51,001 nt of DNA from Bradyrhizobium sp. AT1 (GCF_001590795.1 NZ_JXDL01000001.1:4101346-4152346); one strand, 5' to 3'. Shown: positions 9,380-18,278, counted from the first letter of the stretch. Notes: generated by a model not told the origin, from the sequence alone. Program-made: numbers and translations.

Positions 9380-10165
9380 ATGCGCTGGCTGAAATTCACC
9401 ACCGCGGGCAAGACGTCGTGGGGGATCGTCGAAGGCGACCGTGTGATCGCAGTCGACGGCGATCCCTTCAGTGAATGGCAGCGCAGCTCGCGCACGCACC
9501 CGCTAGCGCAGGTGAAGATCGAGCTGCCGCTGATCCCCCGCACCTTCTACTGCGTCGGCCTGAATTACCTCAAGCACCTGAAGGAGGCCGCCGACAAGGC
9601 CGGCACCGTGCCGGCCGTGCCTGACCGTCCCGAGATCGGCTATCGCGCCCAAAACGCGCTGATCGCGCATGACGAGGACGTGGTGATCCCGTCCTTTGCG
9701 ACGGAGAAGATCCACTATGAGGGCGAGCTCGTCGTCGTCATCGGCAAGAAAGTGAAGCACCTCACTGAAGCCAACGCGATGGATTGCGTGTTCGGCTACA
9801 CCATCGGCAACGACGTCAGCGAACGCAGCTGGCAGAAGGCCGACCGCGGCCTGTGGCGTTCGAAGAACGCCGACACGTTCAAGCCGATGGGACCGTGGAT
9901 CGAGACCGAGGCCGATCTCGACACGATGGAAACGATCGTCCGGGTCAACGGCAAGGAGACCAACCGCTTCCGCACGAACGACATGATCTTCGGCGTGGTG
10001 CCGTTCCTGGTCGAGCTGACCAGGTATTTCACGCTATGGCCCGGCGATGTGATCTGGATGGGCACCGACGGTGCCTCGCCGGATATCAGGCACGGCGATG
10101 TCGTGGAGATCGATATCAGCGGCATCGGGACGTTGCGGAACAGGTTTGTGCGGGAGCAGCCATAG
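9380..10165 (+). CDS. Fumarylacetoacetate hydrolase family protein
   Basis: This 261-residue FAH-fold protein would hydrolyse or decarboxylate a 2,4-diketo-acid-type intermediate at a divalent metal. Seen: FYCVGLNYLKH, the metal-ligand pair Glu114/Glu116 in YEGELVVVIGKK, Asp145 in GNDVSERSWQ, KNADTFKPMGPWI and GDVIWMGTDGASP. The length matches the single-domain bacterial YcgM/HpcE-like members. GAGGA precedes the ATG at good spacing. It is the third gene of the dehydrogenase-monooxygenase-hydrolase run and is followed by an inverted-repeat element and a convergent regulator gene. Confidence 0.9.
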   Translation: MRWLKFTTAGKTSWGIVEGDRVIAVDGDPFSEWQRSSRTHPLAQVKIELPLIPRTFYCVGLNYLKHLKEAADKAGTVPAVPDRPEIGYRAQNALIAHDEDVVIPSFATEKIHYEGELVVVIGKKVKHLTEANAMDCVFGYTIGNDVSERSWQKADRGLWRSKNADTFKPMGPWIETEADLDTMETIVRVNGKETNRFRTNDMIFGVVPFLVELTRYFTLWPGDVIWMGTDGASPDIRHGDVVEIDISGIGTLRNRFVREQP

Positions 10166-10169
10166 CTCT

Positions 10170-10260
10170 CGTAGGATGGGTAGAGCGGAGCGAAACCCAT
10201 CATCTGCAGTCGGCCCGGATAGACCTCGATGTGTTTCGCTATCGCTCTACCCATCCTACG
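10170..10260. repeat. Intergenic inverted repeat (GTAGGATGGGTAGAGCG family)
   Basis: Left arm 10170-10196 and right arm 10233-10260 form an imperfect inverted repeat: an 18-bp perfect outer stem (CGTAGGATGGGTAGAGCG) and an inner GCGAAAC match, separated by a small bulge. It fills the gap between two convergent genes and would act as a bidirectional hairpin. I recall similar sequences from many Bradyrhizobium intergenic regions, but could not check this here. Confidence 0.65.
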
Positions 10261-10269
10261 AAGGCTCCT

Positions 10270-10725
10270 TCAAAACGGCAGCGCCACGCCGGTCTTGATC
10301 TCCTTCAGCACCACGTTGCTGCGGACATAGCGGATGCCGGGGATGCGAAACATGAACTCGTCCAGGAAGCGGTTATACGCGACCATGTCCTGCACGACGA
10401 CGCGCAGATGATAATCGGCATCGCCCGTGGTGGCGAAGCACTCCAGCACTTCGCGTCGTTTGGTCACTCGCGTCACGAACTCGTCGACGAATTTGGCATC
10501 GTGCCGCTCCAGCGAGACGTGGAGAATCGCGGACATCGCAAAGCCCGCCTGCTCGCGCGCGACCAGCGCCGCATAACCCTGGATGACCCCGGCCTCCTCC
10601 AGCGCGCGCACCCGGCGCCAGCAGGCCGAGGTGGACATGCCGACTTCGTCCGCGAGTTGCTGGTTGGTGGCGCGGCCGTCCTTCTGGAGGCAGGCGAGAA
10701 TCCGGGTGTCCTGGTCTTCGATCAT
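10270..10725 (-). CDS. Lrp/AsnC family transcriptional regulator
   Basis: This 151-residue protein has the usual Lrp/AsnC layout: an N-terminal winged HTH (DQDTRILACLQKDGRATN, then LADEVGMSTSACWRRVRALEEAGVI) and a C-terminal RAM ligand-binding domain (LECFATTGDADYHLRVVVQD). I chose the ATG giving MIEDQD because a GAGG lies just upstream and it gives the family length; an in-frame start 51 bases further up is less likely. It is divergent from the indolepyruvate oxidoreductase gene, with phased repeats between them, so it most likely controls that gene and itself in response to an amino acid or a keto acid. Confidence 0.93.
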   Translation of the reverse strand: MIEDQDTRILACLQKDGRATNQQLADEVGMSTSACWRRVRALEEAGVIQGYAALVAREQAGFAMSAILHVSLERHDAKFVDEFVTRVTKRREVLECFATTGDADYHLRVVVQDMVAYNRFLDEFMFRIPGIRYVRSNVVLKEIKTGVALPF

Positions 10726-10747
10726 GGGAACCTCGCATTTTTGCCAG

Positions 10748-10825
10748 AATCTACCAAAATTTACCTCTTCATGCAAAATCCTACCGGATATGCATCGTCA
10801 GACGGATAAATAGGTAAGACCTACC
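10748..10825. promoter_or_regulatory. Helically phased TACC elements, probable Lrp-family operator
   Basis: Four copies of TACC preceded by C or T start at 10752, 10762, 10782 and 10822, all separated by exact multiples of 10 bases. The last is part of a 13-base palindrome (TAGGTAAGACCTA, 10811-10823). The region is AT-richer than its surroundings and lies between the divergent Lrp/AsnC gene and the indolepyruvate oxidoreductase gene. Lrp-family octamers wrap DNA over several sites on one helix face, which fits this spacing; binding itself is inferred. Confidence 0.55.
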
Positions 10826-10879
10826 AGCGCCCCAGGCATAACCTCTCACCATTGGGCAGGATGCCGCGCGAGGTCCGTC

Positions 10880-13800
10880 ATGGACGCCATTCCCTCACTT
10901 GATGCTTACGAGCTCTCGGATCGCTACGATCGCGAGGAGGGCCGCGTCTTCCTGACGGGCACGCAGGCCATCGTCCGTATCGCGCTCGATCAGGCGAGGC
11001 GCGACCGCGTGAGCGGCCTCAACACCGCCGGTTTCATCTCCGGCTATCGCGGCTCGCCGCTCGGCGGCGTCGATCTCGAGCTCTGGCGTATCCAGGAACG
11101 ACTGAAGCAAGACCGCATCGAATTCCTCCCCGCCGTCAACGAGGACCTCGCGGCCACCGCGGTGCTGGGCTCGCAACAGGTCGAGACCCAAGGAGATCGC
11201 GAGGTCGATGGCGTGTTCGGGCTCTGGTACGGCAAGGGCCCCGGCGTCGATCGCTCCGGCGACGCGCTCAAGCACGGCAACGCCTACGGCTCCTCGCCGC
11301 ATGGCGGCGTACTGGTGGTGGCCGGCGACGACCATGGCTGCGTCTCCTCCTCGATGCCGCACCAGTCCGACGTCGCCTTCATGAGCTGGTTCATGCCGAC
11401 GCTGCATCCAGCCAGCGTCAGCGAATATCTCGAGTTCGGCGAATATGGCTATGCGCTGAGCCGCTTCTCCGGCATGTGGGTCGGCTTCAAGGCGATTTCG
11501 GAGATCGTCGAGTCCGGCGCCTCCGTCGCGCTCCGCCCGCCGCGAAGCTTCCGCACGCCCGACTTCGCGCCGCCGCCCGGCGGCCTGCACTACCGCTGGC
11601 CCGATTTGCCGGGCCCACAGATCGAGGAGCGGCTGGAGGCGAAGAAGCACGCGGTCTACGCCTTCGCCAAGGCCAATCCGATCGATCGCCACATCTACGA
11701 CATCAAGGATGCGACCTACGGCATCGTCACCACGGGCAAGGCCCATCTCGATCTGATGGAGGCGCTACGGCTGATGGGCCTCGACGAAGCCGCCTGCCGC
11801 AGCATCGGCATCGACATCTACAAGGTCGGCATGGTCTGGCCGCTGGCGCTGCACGACGCCATGGCCTTCGTGAAGGGCAAGCGCGAGATTTTGGTGGTCG
11901 AGGAGAAGCGCGGCATCATCGAGAGCCAGTTCAAGGAATATTTCTACGATTATCCCGGCAGCAAGCCCGAACGCATGATGGGCAAGCATGACGAAACCGG
12001 GGCCAGGCTGATCTCCTGGATCGGGGAACTGTCGCCGCGCGCGCTGGCAGGCGTGCTGGCGCGGCGGCTCGATCCGATGTTCCCCGGCCTCAATCTTGCC
12101 GCACGCGCCGCCGCCCTGATGCCGGAGGCGGCACGCAGCATCAACGTCCCGGGTGCAACGCGTACGCCCTATTTCTGCTCGGGCTGCCCGCACAACACGT
12201 CGACGAAGGTGCCGGAGGGATCGAAGGCGCTGGCCGGCATCGGCTGTCATTTCATGGCGAGCTGGATGGACCGGGAGACCTCGTCGCTGATCCAGATGGG
12301 CGGCGAAGGCGTGAACTGGGCGGCTTCGTCGCGATTCACCGGGCACAAGCACATTTTCCAGAACCTCGGCGAAGGCACCTACTATCATTCCGGCTCGATG
12401 GCGATCCGGCAGGCGATCGCCGCCAAGGCCAACATCACTTACAAGATCCTGTTCAACGATGCGGTGGCGATGACGGGCGGTCAGCCGGTCGACGGCCCGG
12501 TCAGCGTCCACGCCATCGCGCACAGCGTTCGCGCCGAAGGTGTGGCGCGCATCGCGCTGGTGTCGGATGATCCCGCGCAGTTCGCGCCTGCCGACCTGCC
12601 TGATGGCGTCACCATCCATCCGCGCGAGGACATGGATGCCGTGCAGCGCGAGCTGCGCAACATTCCCGGCGTCTCGGTCCTGATCTATCAGCAGACCTGC
12701 GCCACGGAGAAGCGGCGCCGGCGCAAGCGCGGACAGATGGCCGATCCCAAGCGATTCGCCATGATCAACGATCTCGTCTGCGAGGGCTGCGGCGACTGCT
12801 CGGTGGAATCCAACTGCCTCAGCGTCGAGCCGAAGGAGACGCCGTTCGGCCGCAAGCGCCAGATCAACCTGTCGTCCTGCAACAAGGATTTTTCCTGCCT
12901 CAATGGCTTCTGCCCAAGCTTCGTCACCGTCGAGGGCGCGACGCGCCGGAAGAAGAGCGCGAGCGGGATCGACGCGGTCGGCCACGCCGCCACGCTTCCC
13001 CTGCCCGCGACCGCAACGCTCGACCGCCCCTACGACCTGCTCGTGACCGGGGTCGGCGGCACCGGCGTGATCACGGTCGGCGCGTTGATCGGCATGGCCG
13101 CACATCTCGAACGTCGCGGCGTCTCGGTGCTGGATTTCACCGGCTTTGCACAGAAGTTCGGGCCGGTGCTGAGCTATATCCGGCTCGCACCAAGTCCCGA
13201 GGCGCTGCACCAAGTGCGCATCGACCAGGGCGCGGCCGATGCGCTGATCGGTTGCGACCTCGTCGTCAGCTCTTCGCCAAAGGCGTCCGGCACCTATCGC
13301 CGCGGCACGCGCGCCGTGGTCAACACCGCGGAGATGCCGACCGGCGACGTCGTCCGCTTCCGCGATGCCGATCTCGCCTCCCCTGCCCGCCTGCGCGCAA
13401 TCGGCTGGGTCGTCGGTGAAGACAATCTCGGCACGATCAATGCCAACGCGCTGGCCGAACGGCTGCTCGGCGATGCCGTCTATGCCAATATCATCATGCT
13501 CGGCTTTGCCTGGCAGAGCGGGCTTGTTCCGATCTCGCTTGCGGCGCTGCTGCGCGCGATCGAGCTCAACGCCGTCGCGGTCGAGCGCAACAAGCAGGCC
13601 TTCGCATGGGGCCGGATCGCGGCGTCCGATCCGGACTTCCTGCCGAAGGCGCGCAACGCGCTTGCAACCGAGACGCTCGATGAGATCATCGACCGTCGCG
13701 TCGACTTTCTCACTGCCTATCAGGACAGCGCCTATGCGGCACGCTACCGACGGACAATCGCAAGGGTCCGCAGTGCCGAGGCTGCCCTGAACAGCGAGGC

Positions 13801-14329
13801 TCTGACCGAGGCGGTCGCGCGCGCCCTGTTCAAGCTGATGGCGTACAAGGACGAGTACGAGGTAGCGCGCCTGCACATGCAAAGCGGATTCCTCGACGAG
13901 CTGAAACGCGAGTTCGAGGACGGCTTCAAGATCTGGTATCACCTCGCTCCGCCGTTCCTGCCGTCACCGCGCGACGCACGTGGACGCCCGCGCAAGCGCG
14001 CGTTCGGTCAATGGATCCAGACCCCTCTCGCCCTGCTGGCGCGCCTGAAGGGGCTGCGCGGAACGCCGTTCGATCCGTTCGGCTACACCCGGGAACGGCG
14101 CGTCGAGCGCGAACTGATCGCGTGGTACGAAGGCGTGATCGAGCGGATGCTGGGCGAGCTCGATCCGGCGCGTCTTCCTGATCTCATCGCAATTGCAAAG
14201 GCACCGATGGAGATCCGCGGCTACGGTCCGGTCAAGGACAGCGCGGTCGGGACGGTGAAGACAGAGGTCGAGCGGCTGTTCGGTCAGCTCCGCACGCCAA
14301 CGCCGGCAAAGATGCGCGCCGCCGGTTGA
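10880..14329 (+). CDS. Fused indolepyruvate ferredoxin oxidoreductase (IorA-IorB type)
   Basis: This 1149-residue enzyme oxidatively decarboxylates aryl pyruvates such as indolepyruvate to the aryl-acetyl-CoA, passing electrons to an iron-sulfur or flavin carrier. Domain order: an N-terminal pyrimidine-binding half (FISGYRGSPLGGVD near 50), a ThDP region beginning at CSGCPHNTS (about 432), a ferredoxin-like segment with CxxCxxCx5C (CEGCGDCSVESNC, about 634-646) plus three more Cys soon after, the gamma-type domain (TGVGGTGVITVG, about 722-910), and a C-terminal extension from about 930 found in the fused proteobacterial enzymes (DUF6537-like). Length fits the fused form. A GAGG precedes the ATG. 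It is divergent from an Lrp regulator and 73 bases upstream of an amidase gene. Confidence 0.93.
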   Translation: MDAIPSLDAYELSDRYDREEGRVFLTGTQAIVRIALDQARRDRVSGLNTAGFISGYRGSPLGGVDLELWRIQERLKQDRIEFLPAVNEDLAATAVLGSQQVETQGDREVDGVFGLWYGKGPGVDRSGDALKHGNAYGSSPHGGVLVVAGDDHGCVSSSMPHQSDVAFMSWFMPTLHPASVSEYLEFGEYGYALSRFSGMWVGFKAISEIVESGASVALRPPRSFRTPDFAPPPGGLHYRWPDLPGPQIEERLEAKKHAVYAFAKANPIDRHIYDIKDATYGIVTTGKAHLDLMEALRLMGLDEAACRSIGIDIYKVGMVWPLALHDAMAFVKGKREILVVEEKRGIIESQFKEYFYDYPGSKPERMMGKHDETGARLISWIGELSPRALAGVLARRLDPMFPGLNLAARAAALMPEAARSINVPGATRTPYFCSGCPHNTSTKVPEGSKALAGIGCHFMASWMDRETSSLIQMGGEGVNWAASSRFTGHKHIFQNLGEGTYYHSGSMAIRQAIAAKANITYKILFNDAVAMTGGQPVDGPVSVHAIAHSVRAEGVARIALVSDDPAQFAPADLPDGVTIHPREDMDAVQRELRNIPGVSVLIYQQTCATEKRRRRKRGQMADPKRFAMINDLVCEGCGDCSVESNCLSVEPKETPFGRKRQINLSSCNKDFSCLNGFCPSFVTVEGATRRKKSASGIDAVGHAATLPLPATATLDRPYDLLVTGVGGTGVITVGALIGMAAHLERRGVSVLDFTGFAQKFGPVLSYIRLAPSPEALHQVRIDQGAADALIGCDLVVSSSPKASGTYRRGTRAVVNTAEMPTGDVVRFRDADLASPARLRAIGWVVGEDNLGTINANALAERLLGDAVYANIIMLGFAWQSGLVPISLAALLRAIELNAVAVERNKQAFAWGRIAASDPDFLPKARNALATETLDEIIDRRVDFLTAYQDSAYAARYRRTIARVRSAEAALNSEALTEAVARALFKLMAYKDEYEVARLHMQSGFLDELKREFEDGFKIWYHLAPPFLPSPRDARGRPRKRAFGQWIQTPLALLARLKGLRGTPFDPFGYTRERRVERELIAWYEGVIERMLGELDPARLPDLIAIAKAPMEIRGYGPVKDSAVGTVKTEVERLFGQLRTPTPAKMRAAG

Positions 14330-14402
14330 CGCCGGGCCGCCGAGGCCTCAGCCTCCAAGCCGGAGGGGCGCGCTGATGGCCCCGTCAATCGGGTGATGCA
14401 TC

Positions 14403-15824
14403 ATGGATTTCGACCAGTTGACCCTGAGCCAGGCCGCCGCGGACCTTCAGGCAGGGACAGTCACGAGCACCGCGCTGACGACGCAGGCGCTCGCCCGCGC
14501 CAAGGCCAACGCCGATCTCAATGCCTTCGTCACGCTGGACGAGGCCGGCGCCCTGAAGGCCGCCGCGGCATTCGACGCCACAAGCGACAAGGACAAGCCG
14601 CTCGGCGGGGTGCCCATCGTGATCAAGGACAACATCGAGGTCGCGGGACTGCCTTGCAGCGCTGGCACGCCCGCGCTCAAGGACTACGTTCCAAAAGCCG
14701 ATGCCCCGGTCGTGGCAAGGCTGCGCGCCGCGGGCGCTATCATCATCGGCAAGACCAGCATGCACGAGCTGGCCTTCGGCATCTCCGGCTACAACACGGC
14801 GTTCAAGACCGGCGCCGAGTTCGGCGTGCGCAACGCCTATGACCGCGCCCTGATCGCGGGCGGCTCCTCGTCGGGCACGGGCTCTGCGATCGGCGCACGC
14901 ATCGTCGCGGGCGGGCTCGGCACCGATACCGGCGGATCGGTCCGGGTGCCGGGCGCGCTGAACGGATGCGCTTCGCTGCGCCCGACCGTCGGGCGCTATC
15001 CGCAAGAGGGCATCGCGCCGATTTCGCACACCCGCGACACCGCGGGCCCGATGGCTGCGACCATGGCCGATGTCGCATTGCTCGATCGCGTGATCGCGGG
15101 TGGCGACGCGATCGCGCCGGCCGATTTGAGCCAGGTCCGCGTCGGTATCGCCAGATCGATGCTGGTCAACCTCGATGCGGATACCGAAGCTGCGTTCCAA
15201 GGCGCCGTCGCGAAAGTCAGGGCCCAAGGCGTCACGGTGGTCGAGATCGAGATGCCGCAACTGGCCGAACTCAACGGCCAGGTCAGTTTTCCGGTCGCGC
15301 TGTACGAGGCGTATGACGATCTGGTCGCCTATCTCAAGCACACCGGCACGGGTCTCACCATCGAGGCAGTCGCGGCGCAGATCGCCAGCGCCGATGTGAA
15401 GGGCACCTATGACGGCCTGGTCATCCCGCGCAAACTGCCGGCCCCTGACGGCACGCTTGTCGATGCCAAGCCGGTCTACGACGCCGCGATCAAGACCGCG
15501 CGACCTGCGTTGCAGGCACTCTACGCCAAGACCTTTGCCGACAACCGGCTCGACGCCATTGCGTTTCCGACCACGCCGCGCGTGGCGATTGCCTCCAATC
15601 CCGACTCCAGCAGCCTCGAGAACTTTGGGCTCTTCATCCAGAACACCGATCCCGGCAGCAATGCCGGTATTCCCGGGATCCAGATCCCGATCGCGCTCGG
15701 CGCCAGCAGCCGATTGCCGATCGGGCTTGAACTCGACGGCCCCGCCGGCAGCGACCGCCACCTGCTCGCGATCGGCATGGCGCTCGACGGTGTGTTCGGT
15801 CGGCTACCGCCGCCGACCTCTTAG
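14403..15824 (+). CDS. Amidase signature enzyme, probably indoleacetamide hydrolase-like
   Basis: This 473-residue amidase-signature hydrolase has a complete catalytic Ser-cisSer-Lys triad: Lys75 in GVPIVIKDN, Ser155 in AGGSSSGTGSAI and Ser179 in GTDTGGSVRVPG. The block GRYPQEGIAPISHTRDTAGP resembles the indoleacetamide hydrolase (IaaH/Bam) subgroup, which makes indole-3-acetic acid from indole-3-acetamide; this subgroup call is from memory of the family and is not certain. Its place directly after an indolepyruvate oxidoreductase supports a role in indole/auxin metabolism. The Shine-Dalgarno is weak. It converges with the DUF3616 gene with only 30 bases between the stops. Other amide or malonamide substrates remain possible. 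Confidence 0.8.
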   Translation: MDFDQLTLSQAAADLQAGTVTSTALTTQALARAKANADLNAFVTLDEAGALKAAAAFDATSDKDKPLGGVPIVIKDNIEVAGLPCSAGTPALKDYVPKADAPVVARLRAAGAIIIGKTSMHELAFGISGYNTAFKTGAEFGVRNAYDRALIAGGSSSGTGSAIGARIVAGGLGTDTGGSVRVPGALNGCASLRPTVGRYPQEGIAPISHTRDTAGPMAATMADVALLDRVIAGGDAIAPADLSQVRVGIARSMLVNLDADTEAAFQGAVAKVRAQGVTVVEIEMPQLAELNGQVSFPVALYEAYDDLVAYLKHTGTGLTIEAVAAQIASADVKGTYDGLVIPRKLPAPDGTLVDAKPVYDAAIKTARPALQALYAKTFADNRLDAIAFPTTPRVAIASNPDSSSLENFGLFIQNTDPGSNAGIPGIQIPIALGASSRLPIGLELDGPAGSDRHLLAIGMALDGVFGRLPPPTS

Positions 15825-15854
15825 GGAATGGTACGAGGCGCGGGCTCCAAACGC

Positions 15855-16904
15855 CTAGCCGGCGTGACAGGATGACGATCGCGGCCCCGACTCCGATATT
15901 TCGATCGGGGTGGGCCGACCTTTCTTGTCGCCGTCGAACACGATCAGGACACGCAGTCCGGTTGACGTCTTGTCCAGCGGCAGCAGCCCCTCCGGCTTTC
16001 GCTTGGCATCAAACGGCAAATCCTTCAACAGCTCGACAGATTCTGATGCGCCGTCCCAGGCGTAGACGGCATAGGACCCGGGTCCGTCCGCAACCGGACC
16101 TGCCAGGACGAGAATGCGATCCCCAAATGGCGCGAGATCGCGCACGCCACGGCCTTGGCCAAGCGACAGCCGGTACAGGCGGTGGTCCAAGCTCTTTCCA
16201 TTGCCGAACAGCGAAGTCACCTCGACCGCTAGAACGACGGCACATTTGCCGTTCAGCACGGGGCCCCGGAATCCCGCGAGCAGCGTCCGGTCGTCCTTGA
16301 TCGCCACGCCTTCGATGGTCAGGCCGTTATTCTCGAGCCGCCGATCCATGAAGTCGCGAAGCACGGGTTCGGCCGCGATGACCTCTCGCAGCTGCGCCGT
16401 ACGCTCGAAGCCCGACGCATCGCCATCTGCACCCGTGGTGCGAAACCGGACGATCTGGCTGCTTGCGGCGATCTTCGCCCGAATCTTGGCGGCGTGCTTC
16501 TTGGGATTAAGCTTGTGGTCCTTGTCCCTGGGATGGCCGTGGGAGCCGATGACGTAATAGTACCCTTTGGAGAAGGCGACGCCCTCGCCATCGAGCTCGA
16601 GTGCCTTGTCCTTGAAGGTGTTGTCGATCAATTTGACCGAGCTGCCGGCAACGAGCTTGCCGTCGGTCAGTTTGATGAATTGGGCGTCCTGGAGATTGTC
16701 GTCGATGACGAGGCATGACCGGGGAAACCCATCTGTGGTCGTGCAGGCGATGCCACTGACATCCTTGGACTTGCCGCCGTCTTCGCCGATCAGCCTTTTC
16801 TTGACCGGCCACGCATCGTCGGCTGCGGCGACAGAAGGCTGCATGCCCGCCGCCATGACGCCAAGCAGCAAGATCGCAATCCATCCCGTTCTGGCAGGGG
16901 TCAT
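15855..16904 (-). CDS. Secreted DUF3616 domain protein
   Basis: This 349-residue protein has a cleavable signal peptide (GWIAILLLGVMAAGMQPSVAAA, shown here as hydrophobic residues about 7-28) and a beta-propeller-like domain matching DUF3616: VSGIACTTTDGFPRSCLVIDD, LELDGEGVAF, YYVIGSHGHPR, NGLTIEGVAIKDDRTLLAGFRGPV and RKPEGLLPL. It should lie in the periplasm. The family's function is unknown; the repeated blades of 'what is seen / read-out' strands suggest ligand binding rather than catalysis. GAAGGAAGG precedes the ATG. It is transcribed alone, convergent with the amidase gene. Confidence 0.8.
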   Translation of the reverse strand: MTPARTGWIAILLLGVMAAGMQPSVAAADDAWPVKKRLIGEDGGKSKDVSGIACTTTDGFPRSCLVIDDNLQDAQFIKLTDGKLVAGSSVKLIDNTFKDKALELDGEGVAFSKGYYYVIGSHGHPRDKDHKLNPKKHAAKIRAKIAASSQIVRFRTTGADGDASGFERTAQLREVIAAEPVLRDFMDRRLENNGLTIEGVAIKDDRTLLAGFRGPVLNGKCAVVLAVEVTSLFGNGKSLDHRLYRLSLGQGRGVRDLAPFGDRILVLAGPVADGPGSYAVYAWDGASESVELLKDLPFDAKRKPEGLLPLDKTSTGLRVLIVFDGDKKGRPTPIEISESGPRSSSCHAG

Positions 16905-17228
16905 CGAAGCCTTCCTTCAGCGCTTGCCGGTTCAGATACGGCCAAGCCGCCCAGCTTCACCGCAAGATGTCGCTCGCCCGTCCCCTGCGAAGCTCTGCAT
17001 GCCATCGGATACCGATCGGCTTGCCGCCTGCCGATGTGCCAAACAAAGTAAGAGTTGGAGAAGCAGAAGCCGAAAGCCGGCCTGAACGAAACGTCACATC
17101 GCAAAACAGGATCGGGCCGAGCCAATTCGGTCCAGAGTAAATCACTCATATCTGAGGTTGTATTGTTCCAGATATCGCGGCGATGTCAACTCGCTTTGCG
17201 AGCGACATGGCGTCGCCGGCGAGAGGCT
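16905..17228. other. 324-base gap upstream of the DUF3616 gene
   Basis: This gap lies between two minus-strand genes and must carry the promoter of the DUF3616 gene and the 3' end of the LysR transcript. Apart from a short 5-bp hairpin near 17190-17205 I see no convincing promoter, terminator or repeat, and the open frames across it have no protein-like character. Confidence 0.4.
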
Positions 17229-18137
17229 TCATGAATACGGATTGATGAGCTTCTGCTGCTCGGCACTGTGGTGCACGAGCATGTCGATGAAGGTCCGGAC
17301 CTTCGCCGACAGATGATGCCGGTGCGGATAGACCGCGTTCATGGACAGCTCCACCGTACGGTATTCCGGCAGGAGGCGCACGAGGCGGCCAGCTTCGAGG
17401 TCGTCCTGAATGAGAAATCCGGCCATCAGGCAGACGGCGGCGCCCTCCAGCGCGACCTTCCGCAGCGCTTCCCCGCTGTTGGTGACGAAGCTGCCGGAGA
17501 TGCGCACGGAAGCCGGCACGCCCTTGCGGTCGAGGAAACGCCATTCATCGCCAAACGGGTAATTGAGATGACGACCGCAATTATGCGCGGCGAGCTCGTC
17601 GAGCTTCTGCACCCGGCCATGCGTCTCGATGTAATCGTGGGAGCAGCACAGCACGTGCCGCCAGGTGGCGAGACTGCGCACGATCAGGCTCGAATCCGGC
17701 GGCGGGGTCATGCGCAAGGCAACATCGTAGCCTTCCTCGATGAGATCGACATCCGCCTCACCCATGCGCAGATCGATCTTGAGTTCCGGATAGGCCAGGA
17801 GCTTTGCGACGACCGGAGCCACGAACGGCACCATATGGGTAGCGACGTGAATGCGCAGCGTGCCGCGCGGCACCGACTGCAATTCGCCCGCGATATCGTC
17901 GGCCTGCTCGATGTCGGCGAGGATTTGGACGCAGCGGTCGTAATAGGCCTTGCCGATCTCCGTCAGATTGACCTTGCGTGTGGTGCGGTGAAGCAGCCTC
18001 ACGCCGAGCCGGTCCTCCAGCGCCTGCACGTGGTTGCTCACCATGGTGGTCGACATGTTGAGCTTGCGGGCGGCTGCGGAGAACCCGCCAGTCTCTACCA
18101 CCCGGCTGAAGACTTCGAGGCTGGTCAATCGGTCCAT
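17229..18137 (-). CDS. LysR family transcriptional regulator (probable regulator of the efflux operon)
   Basis: This 302-residue LysR protein has an N-terminal HTH (MDRLTSLEVFSRVVETGGFS, then AARKLNMSTTMVSNHVQALEDRLG) and a substrate-binding domain typical of the group with GTLRIHVATHM, EEGYDVALRM and a C-terminal YPHRHHLSAKVRTFID block. The latter is the common aromatic-inducer/CrgA-like subgroup end. AAGGGA precedes the ATG. It is divergent from the EmrA/EmrB-type genes with a 212-base intergenic region holding an 8-bp dyad, so it most likely senses a toxic compound and controls the pump. Confidence 0.92.
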   Translation of the reverse strand: MDRLTSLEVFSRVVETGGFSAAARKLNMSTTMVSNHVQALEDRLGVRLLHRTTRKVNLTEIGKAYYDRCVQILADIEQADDIAGELQSVPRGTLRIHVATHMVPFVAPVVAKLLAYPELKIDLRMGEADVDLIEEGYDVALRMTPPPDSSLIVRSLATWRHVLCCSHDYIETHGRVQKLDELAAHNCGRHLNYPFGDEWRFLDRKGVPASVRISGSFVTNSGEALRKVALEGAAVCLMAGFLIQDDLEAGRLVRLLPEYRTVELSMNAVYPHRHHLSAKVRTFIDMLVHHSAEQQKLINPYS

Positions 18138-18253
18138 GGCTTCCCTTGCGCTGGGATGTACGCCTCAGCAGCAATCGCGCGTCAGAGACGGCAATTGCGC
18201 TGGCGCAGTCGCGAGCCTGACTCGGTAGACATCACGAACCAGGCGCCCGCTCA

Positions 18254-18278
18254 GATTATCCACTCTCAAGGGATAATC
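18254..18278. promoter_or_regulatory. Dyad in LysR/efflux divergent promoter
   Basis: GATTATCC (18254-18261) and GGATAATC (18271-18278) form a perfect 8-bp inverted repeat with a 9-base spacer, and another ATTATC half-site follows near 18296. Position between a LysR gene and its divergent target, and the AT-rich dyad form, fit a LysR binding site. Confidence 0.5.

Noticed and set aside
10726..10776. Longer N terminus of the Lrp/AsnC regulator
   Set aside because: The extra codons overlap the operator-like region and lack a ribosome site; the internal ATG has GAGG and gives the usual length.
11765..13942. A 725-codon open frame antisense to the indolepyruvate oxidoreductase gene
   Set aside because: It has shadow-like composition (His/Arg/Asp-rich, no domain), no ribosome site, and the opposite strand carries an unmistakable enzyme. 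Similar long antisense frames at 3234-5042, 22798-24570 and 43837-45654 are rejected for the same reason.
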